From Pseudomonas sp. G2-4 (lineage in GTDB: Bacteria; Pseudomonadota; Gammaproteobacteria; Pseudomonadales; Pseudomonadaceae): a stretch of 64,000 nt of DNA. Below are positions 59,490 through 64,000 of this stretch, piece after piece (position 1 is the first letter of the stretch; each line of letters begins with the position of its first letter). The stretch spans positions 1,922,001 to 1,986,000 of the forward strand of contig NZ_CP125957.1 of NCBI RefSeq assembly GCF_030064125.1. Reading direction: 5' to 3'. The notes under the pieces are model-generated. The model saw only the letters and a list, made by a program, of their open reading frames with translations. It searched no databases and had not been told where the DNA came from. The translations under genes and the position numbers were made by a program.

Positions 59490-60680
59490 ATGATTTCAAT
59501 TCGGTCATTGCGGTGTTCTGCTACGGCTACGCACGCTGACTCGAGTCAGTCCCGCCATCAGACCCTGAGTATACAGGCAGTACGTAACTCTCAGGTTAAC
59601 CTGAAAACACATAAAAGCTCTGCGCTCCGCAGAACATTGGATGCTTATGGTATAGATGATAACCGGAAAGCCCTAAGCAAGTTAAATCGGGATAAATACC
59701 ATGTTTTGATTAAGCCAGGAAAGTCAGGTGTCCCCGATTTTAATCATGGTGCCTACATATCCAAAAAACTTGAAGACGATTACGGTAGTTTTAGATGGAT
59801 AAACCCAAGAGGTTTGCAGAAATATCAAACTACCGATTTGGCTCAGGTAACCCTGACAACCACTAACCTGGCACAGCTCCAGCAAACATACAAAAACACA
59901 CATGTCACCCAATTTCTGGTTGAACTGCTGTACGGTAGCAGCCGGGAGCCAAGCGATAAGGTATACAAAGATGTGTACAAGGAAAATCCCGATGTCTTTC
60001 ATTACTCTGCCCCGTTGGGGGTGGGCAATGGATTCCTGATTTACCCGAATATTCCCTACATGTCGCAAACTTATACCGCTGGAAAAGTCACGGATCTGGC
60101 CACTAGACCTGAAGGGATCCAACTGACGGCTTGGGCTGTTCATCCAACGGCGCCACAGGATTTGATCCGGGAAATCAACGGTGATCTTTCAATAGGGCAA
60201 ACACAAGCTAGCCAGAGGACAGAATTAAATCAGCATCGCGCTGAATTAATGTCGGGCGTGAAGTCATTAACTTCTATATTGGATTTAGATTGGGGTGATG
60301 TCGGGATGTTGGAAAAGTTAAAGTTGGACGCTCTACAGTATCTAGTTGATATTTACGGGGTGTCTGCTGAAAAAGATAAAATCAGTTTATTTTTCCATTT
60401 TCCGGTAGCGCCATCAACCGCTACCTTGCACCTGCATATTTGGGTAAACAAAGGGGATCATCCCTTGAATGAATCGCGCGCATTTGGTATTGATGAGATC
60501 ATTCATCATTTGGAACAGGGTGAGAATATCGATGCGTTGATATTGTCCAGAAGCGATGGGCAATTCATACTGCCAACTAAAGATATGTTACACAAAATCA
60601 AAGGCATGCCTGAAAGTAAAACTCCAAGGCCTGCCGATTATCGCGAACTTAAACTCCCTATCGGTGTTGAGAATGGATAA
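59490..60680 (+). CDS. Putative type III effector 2, DcpS/HIT-like paralogue
   Basis: 396 residues; TAGGAGG lies 6 bases before the ATG. It shares with its neighbour RRTLDAYGIDD, KYHVL, HGAYISK, KYQT, the SLTSIL helix and the C-terminal domain ISLFFHFPVAPSTATLHLHIW (H314-L-H316-I-W318), VNKGDHPLNESRAF, EIIHHL. The two proteins therefore come from a tandem duplication with much divergence outside the motif blocks. The HIT/DcpS reading is as for effector 1: nucleophile-position His kept, third His replaced by Trp. No other T3SS effector family that I know fits. The N-terminal 50 residues differ most, as expected for a secretion signal region. Confidence 0.6.
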   Translation: MISIRSLRCSATATHADSSQSRHQTLSIQAVRNSQVNLKTHKSSALRRTLDAYGIDDNRKALSKLNRDKYHVLIKPGKSGVPDFNHGAYISKKLEDDYGSFRWINPRGLQKYQTTDLAQVTLTTTNLAQLQQTYKNTHVTQFLVELLYGSSREPSDKVYKDVYKENPDVFHYSAPLGVGNGFLIYPNIPYMSQTYTAGKVTDLATRPEGIQLTAWAVHPTAPQDLIREINGDLSIGQTQASQRTELNQHRAELMSGVKSLTSILDLDWGDVGMLEKLKLDALQYLVDIYGVSAEKDKISLFFHFPVAPSTATLHLHIWVNKGDHPLNESRAFGIDEIIHHLEQGENIDALILSRSDGQFILPTKDMLHKIKGMPESKTPRPADYRELKLPIGVENG

Positions 60681-61243
60681 GATTAATTCGCAGGCGCCAT
60701 TGCTCACTTAGAGTTAGGTGGATGCTATCGCCTTTAAGGACCCTATGAAGTAGCCATGCATTTCCAGCTGATTTTCCCCTAATTCTGAGGGCGGTAAGTC
60801 GACCAAGATCGATAAAATCACCTGCTCATTTGTATATTTTTAACCGCCGCTAGCATCTCGCGGCGGCTATTGCTCACATTGCGGGCGCACCTCTCTTGCA
60901 CTTGTCAGTAAACTTCGGCGTGTCATCCACTGATTGGACGGCGCAAAGAGTCATCAACTCACACATCTCGTTTACTGTGGCATTTCCGGTGAGTAGTTTC
61001 ACGGCAGCAATGCTTCGTAGTTGGCCACTGACGCCGCATGTGGCAAGCGCTCTAATGCGTGGCTGCGCCTCGCATTTAGGCTTTTCCTACAGTTACAGGC
61101 GTGATTTCTTCAGCTAATAGGCGTGCCATCCTACGGAATCCCCCCACACAACTTCCTATAGTCACGCAGCTCGCCATCCCGAGCCTGCCCACCCGGCAGG
61201 CTCAATCGCGCTTCAGTAACTTTCTATAGAGAAGTCCCAGAGT
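60681..61243. other. Non-coding gap before the HilA-like gene
   Basis: About 560 bases. There is a GC-rich hairpin (CCGCCGC/GCGGCGG, 60844-60866) not followed by Ts on the plus strand. One TTG-started open frame (60896-61117) has no family likeness and I do not call it. The last 100 bases should hold the hilA-like promoter, but I see no certain box. Confidence 0.5.
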
Positions 61244-62503
61244 ATGGACAGTGCAACTGATCAAACGCCGGTGAAGTCATTCGTTTTTGACCACTGGCTA
61301 TTGCAAAGCGATGGAACGCTGATGCGAGATGGACAAGGAGTTCATGTTCCACCCAAAGAGCTGCACGTACTGCGCCTGTTGTTGATGTCGGCGGGTACGG
61401 TCGTCAGTAAGGATTATTTGCTGGACCATGTCTGGCCCAGGATGGATGCGGCGGAGGAGTCGCTGACACGCTGTATCTACGCTTTGCGCAAATTGCTCAA
61501 GGAAAACAAGGATTACATTGCAACGGTCTACGGTCAGGGCTATCGATTCACCGGTTCGGTGGTTGAGCTCGACGTGCCGAGGCAGACGGGGGCGGTGGCG
61601 CCTTCGTTGGCGGTCTTGCCTTTTCGTCACCTGGACGAGACGGCGGCGCTGGATCTGCAGGATGTGATGATCCGTCAGTTGACCACCGCGTTTGGCGAGG
61701 CGTTGCACGTCATTCCCTCCGGATTGATCCCGGTCGACGGGCCCTCGCACGATGTGCGGTCGTGGGTCGGGCGGTTGTCGGCGGATTACTGCTTGAGCGG
61801 GCGGTTCATTGGTTCGGGCGGGCAGCGACATTGGTCGGTGGAGTTGATTCGTGGCAGCGACCAGGCGCTGGTCCACGGGCAGACGTTGGACGCCCATGAT
61901 CCTGGCGAGGCCCTGGGTGCATTGACGTGTCTGGTGGCCCAGCGTGTAGCCGGGTTGCGCCCGGTCGGTGACCGTTGTGGGTCGTACCCGGTGGCGGTGG
62001 CATATCTCAATGGGCTGTGCAGCTTGCAACGGCACACCGCGCAAAGCCTGGGCGATGCCGCTGTGCTGTTCCGCCAGTGTTTGAAACTCGATGCCGGCTA
62101 CGCGCCGCCCTGGTGCGGTTTGGCGGATGTGTGGCTGGGGCAGGCGCTGATGGGCCTGGGTGACCAGAAACGTGCCATCGAAGAGGCGCATTCAGCGGTT
62201 TCCAGTGCCCTGGCGCTGGACCCCGGCAGTCTCCCGGCCTTGACGCGCCTGGCGTTGCTCACCAGTTTGCGTGGCTGCGAGGAGGCGGCCCAGGTGTTGT
62301 TCCGACGCTGCCTGTTGTCGGCCGATCAGGCTGACGTGTTGTATTTTCATGCCTGGCATCACTGGTTCTGGCGGCGCAATGAGCAGGCGGCGCAGTTTAT
62401 CGACCAGTGTCTGCGGCATGACCCCGGTTGTGTCCGGGCGCAGATCTTGCGGGGGCGTATTCACGAACAGCTGAGGTGGATCAGCGAGCGGCGCCTGGCA
62501 TGA
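61244..62503 (+). CDS. HilA-like transcriptional regulator (OmpR-type winged helix plus TPR)
   Basis: 419 residues (HilA 553). N-terminal OmpR-type DNA-binding domain (about 10-105: VPPKELHVLRLLLMSAG, SLTRCIYALRKLL, TVYGQGYRF) without a receiver. A middle region then C-terminal TPR-like helices (AVLFRQCLKLDAGYAPPWCGLADV; AVSSALALDPGSLPALTRLA). In SPI-1 HilA switches on prg/org and inv/spa operons and iagB follows it, as here. Likely master activator of this island. GC-rich again. Confidence 0.8.
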   Translation: MDSATDQTPVKSFVFDHWLLQSDGTLMRDGQGVHVPPKELHVLRLLLMSAGTVVSKDYLLDHVWPRMDAAEESLTRCIYALRKLLKENKDYIATVYGQGYRFTGSVVELDVPRQTGAVAPSLAVLPFRHLDETAALDLQDVMIRQLTTAFGEALHVIPSGLIPVDGPSHDVRSWVGRLSADYCLSGRFIGSGGQRHWSVELIRGSDQALVHGQTLDAHDPGEALGALTCLVAQRVAGLRPVGDRCGSYPVAVAYLNGLCSLQRHTAQSLGDAAVLFRQCLKLDAGYAPPWCGLADVWLGQALMGLGDQKRAIEEAHSAVSSALALDPGSLPALTRLALLTSLRGCEEAAQVLFRRCLLSADQADVLYFHAWHHWFWRRNEQAAQFIDQCLRHDPGCVRAQILRGRIHEQLRWISERRLA

Positions 62504-62973
62504 GGCGGCGCAAGAGCAAGTGGTTATGCGTGCCGATGTGTCTGGGCCTGGGACTTGGCATGAGCCAGGCGCATGCCTGGTGCTGGAGCAGGGCGGGGCA
62601 GTTGCATGCCATCGAACCCGAGCTGCTGCAAGCGATTGCCGATGTCGAGTCCGGGCAGCAGCCCGACGCAATCAACCACAACCGCAACGGCACCCGCGAT
62701 ATCGGGCTGATGCAGATCAACAGCATCCATTTGCCTCGATTGAATGCCCAAGGCATTACCGAGCAGCGTCTGCTGGATGAGCCGTGCCTGTCGGTGGAAG
62801 TCGGTGCGCAGGTGCTGGCCGAATTCATCGCCCGCTACGGCTACAACTGGACGGCGGTCGGCGCCTACAACGCCGGCCATTCGCCTCACCGTCAGGCGGC
62901 GCGGCTTCGCTATGCACGCAAAGTCTGGAAACGCTATCAGGCGTTCACCCAGGCGCGAATGACGGCGCCGTGA
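62500..62973 (+). CDS. iagB: T3SS-associated lytic transglycosylase (IagB/IpgF-like, SctX-type)
   Basis: 157 residues, signal peptide ending SQAHA, SLT domain with catalytic E50 (AIADVESGQQ), GLMQIN and VGAYNAGH. Opens the peptidoglycan for the injectisome. ATGA overlap with the hilA-like gene. Confidence 0.9.
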   Translation: MRRRKSKWLCVPMCLGLGLGMSQAHAWCWSRAGQLHAIEPELLQAIADVESGQQPDAINHNRNGTRDIGLMQINSIHLPRLNAQGITEQRLLDEPCLSVEVGAQVLAEFIARYGYNWTAVGAYNAGHSPHRQAARLRYARKVWKRYQAFTQARMTAP

Positions 62974-63092
62974 ACCGGGCTGGTTACGGGATTCTGATCC
63001 TTTGCGGGAGGCGATCGGCAGAATTCGATCAGGAACCCCGTGGTCGGCGTTTCTAACCTGTCCGCTCATTTGATGGCCCTGGAGCCTGGACG

Positions 63093-64000
63093 GTGACAGT
63101 CCCGATCGCCACCCCTCTACCGCCCTGTATTTTGCGGATACTCAATGGTCCGTTGCAGGGTTGTGAGTTTCCCCTTGGTGAAGGCACGACCCTGTTCTTG
63201 GTCGGGGCTGTGGAGGTGCTCGGGGATGGCGCACGTGCTGCCAGCGTTCCGACGGAGTCCATCTTCGTTCCCTTGGAGGAAGGTGGCCGCAATTTCGAAG
63301 TGCTGGCCGACCAAGCTACGGCGAACGGTTTGCCATTGCGGCTGCTCGGCGATTCGGTGGAGGTACGCCATTGTGCCTTCCAGGCCAGGCTGCAGATCGG
63401 CAGCCTGCAAATCGCCCTGCGTCCTGAACACCAACCCTGGGCGCCCGAATGCCTTGGTCTAGCCCCCGAGACGCCGTCCAATGCCACCGCCTCCGTGAGT
63501 TCGCGGGCCCCTTGGATGCGATGGGGCGCGGCCGGTCTGGCTCTGATTGTTCTGGTGACCGTGATGGGGCTTTGGGCGGTGCCAGGGCCGGCGCCGGAAA
63601 CCGATATTCGCGCGCTGATCACCGGCGCCAGTGCCGAGGTTCAGGTGCTGCCGGGGCGCGATCATTCGGTCTACGTCTTTGTGGCTTCCGAGCGCGATGC
63701 CGGTTGGAGCCAACAGGTGCTGACGCGCCACAACACCCTGAGTGGCAAGGTGCTGATGGTGGACCAGGAGCGTCGTCGACTGGAACAGGTGCTGATCGAT
63801 CACGATCCGCAACTGGCCTGGCATTTTCTCGACCTCAAGGACCCATCGACGCCGCGCCTGCTGCTCAGCGCGCAACGCAATCTGCTCACCCCGGACAAGC
63901 AGGAAAAGCTGTTCGATACGTTGCTCGCGGCAGCACCTTATGCCCGCGACGTCGTGGTGCAGATGCAGGATGACAAGTTGCTTGCCGACCTTGCGCAGGG
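63093..64000 (+). CDS. sctD: Inner-membrane ring protein SctD (PrgH-like), 3' truncated by window edge
   Basis: About 302 residues are present before the edge; PrgH has about 390. A cytoplasmic FHA-like domain (CILRILNGPLQGCEFPLGEG) is followed by one membrane helix (about residues 146-165, WGAAGLALIVLVTVMGLWAV) and periplasmic ring domains. The start is a GTG with GGAG 8 bases upstream. Needle, rod and SctJ genes are expected next. Confidence 0.85.
   Translation, partial: MTVPIATPLPPCILRILNGPLQGCEFPLGEGTTLFLVGAVEVLGDGARAASVPTESIFVPLEEGGRNFEVLADQATANGLPLRLLGDSVEVRHCAFQARLQIGSLQIALRPEHQPWAPECLGLAPETPSNATASVSSRAPWMRWGAAGLALIVLVTVMGLWAVPGPAPETDIRALITGASAEVQVLPGRDHSVYVFVASERDAGWSQQVLTRHNTLSGKVLMVDQERRRLEQVLIDHDPQLAWHFLDLKDPSTPRLLLSAQRNLLTPDKQEKLFDTLLAAAPYARDVVVQMQDDKLLADLAQ

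Noticed and set aside
60896..61117. 73-codon TTG-started frame before the hilA-like gene
   Set aside because: No ribosome site, no recognisable family, composition like non-coding DNA.
1..64000. tRNA or rRNA genes
   Set aside because: No cloverleaf or rRNA-like stretch was seen in any gap; island integration at a tRNA is therefore not supported within this window.

Overview
The window reads as chromosome from a member of the Pseudomonas fluorescens group. It is GC-rich and carries the pvdL, pvdH and MbtH-like genes of pyoverdine synthesis. It also carries the cmaX-crfX-cmpX-sigX-oprF cluster and a nas/nir nitrate-assimilation block, in the gene order I remember from P. aeruginosa PAO1 (PA1769 to PA1786). 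Many host-type REP palindromes lie between genes. Identities rest on motifs and remembered family features; no database search was possible.

Region 1 (1-18.6 kb), iron and redox. The 3' end of a large non-ribosomal peptide synthetase (pvdL type, A-T-C-A-T-E-C-A-T, no thioesterase) is followed by an alpha/beta hydrolase. Next come a periplasmic disulfide set (dsbG, a TlpA-like protein, dsbD; minus strand) and a divergent two-component pair. A GNAT acetyltransferase, pvdH (makes diaminobutyrate) and an mbtH-like gene follow. PvdS-type (IS box) promoters precede pvdH and the mbtH-like gene.

Region 2 (18.7-28 kb), core metabolism and envelope: ppsR/ppsA, a second hydrolase, rraA, cmaX, crfX, cmpX, the ECF sigma factor sigX and the major porin oprF with a clear terminator.

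Region 3 (28-39.9 kb), nitrate assimilation on the minus strand. One transcript is nirB-nirD-nasA-cobA. A second is a nitrate transporter followed by a fused PP2C phosphatase/Ser-Thr kinase. The third is nasS-nasT. Both structural operons show a sigma-54 promoter, hexaloop hairpins of the ANTAR-target kind and a leader terminator. This fits NtrC-type activation plus NasS/NasT antitermination.

Region 4 (40.1-64 kb), a type III secretion island of the Salmonella SPI-1/Shigella Mxi-Spa class, inserted next to nasS. Order: invF-like regulator, sctC, W, V, N, O, P, Q, R, S, T, U; then a SicA-like chaperone, translocators sctE and sctB, tip protein sctA and an IacP-like acyl carrier protein. An AT-rich cargo zone holds an InvB-like chaperone and two paralogous putative effectors. 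A HilA-like regulator, an IagB-like transglycosylase and the start of a PrgH-like sctD complete the window. The needle, inner rod, sctJ and the sorting platform would lie beyond the right edge. No sipA was seen, and the InvB-like gene is not in its usual place between sctV and sctN.

The most unusual observation is the effector pair. Their shared C-terminal domain looks like the HIT-fold domain of the eukaryotic scavenger mRNA-decapping enzyme DcpS. It carries a His-x-His-x-Trp variant of the catalytic triad.
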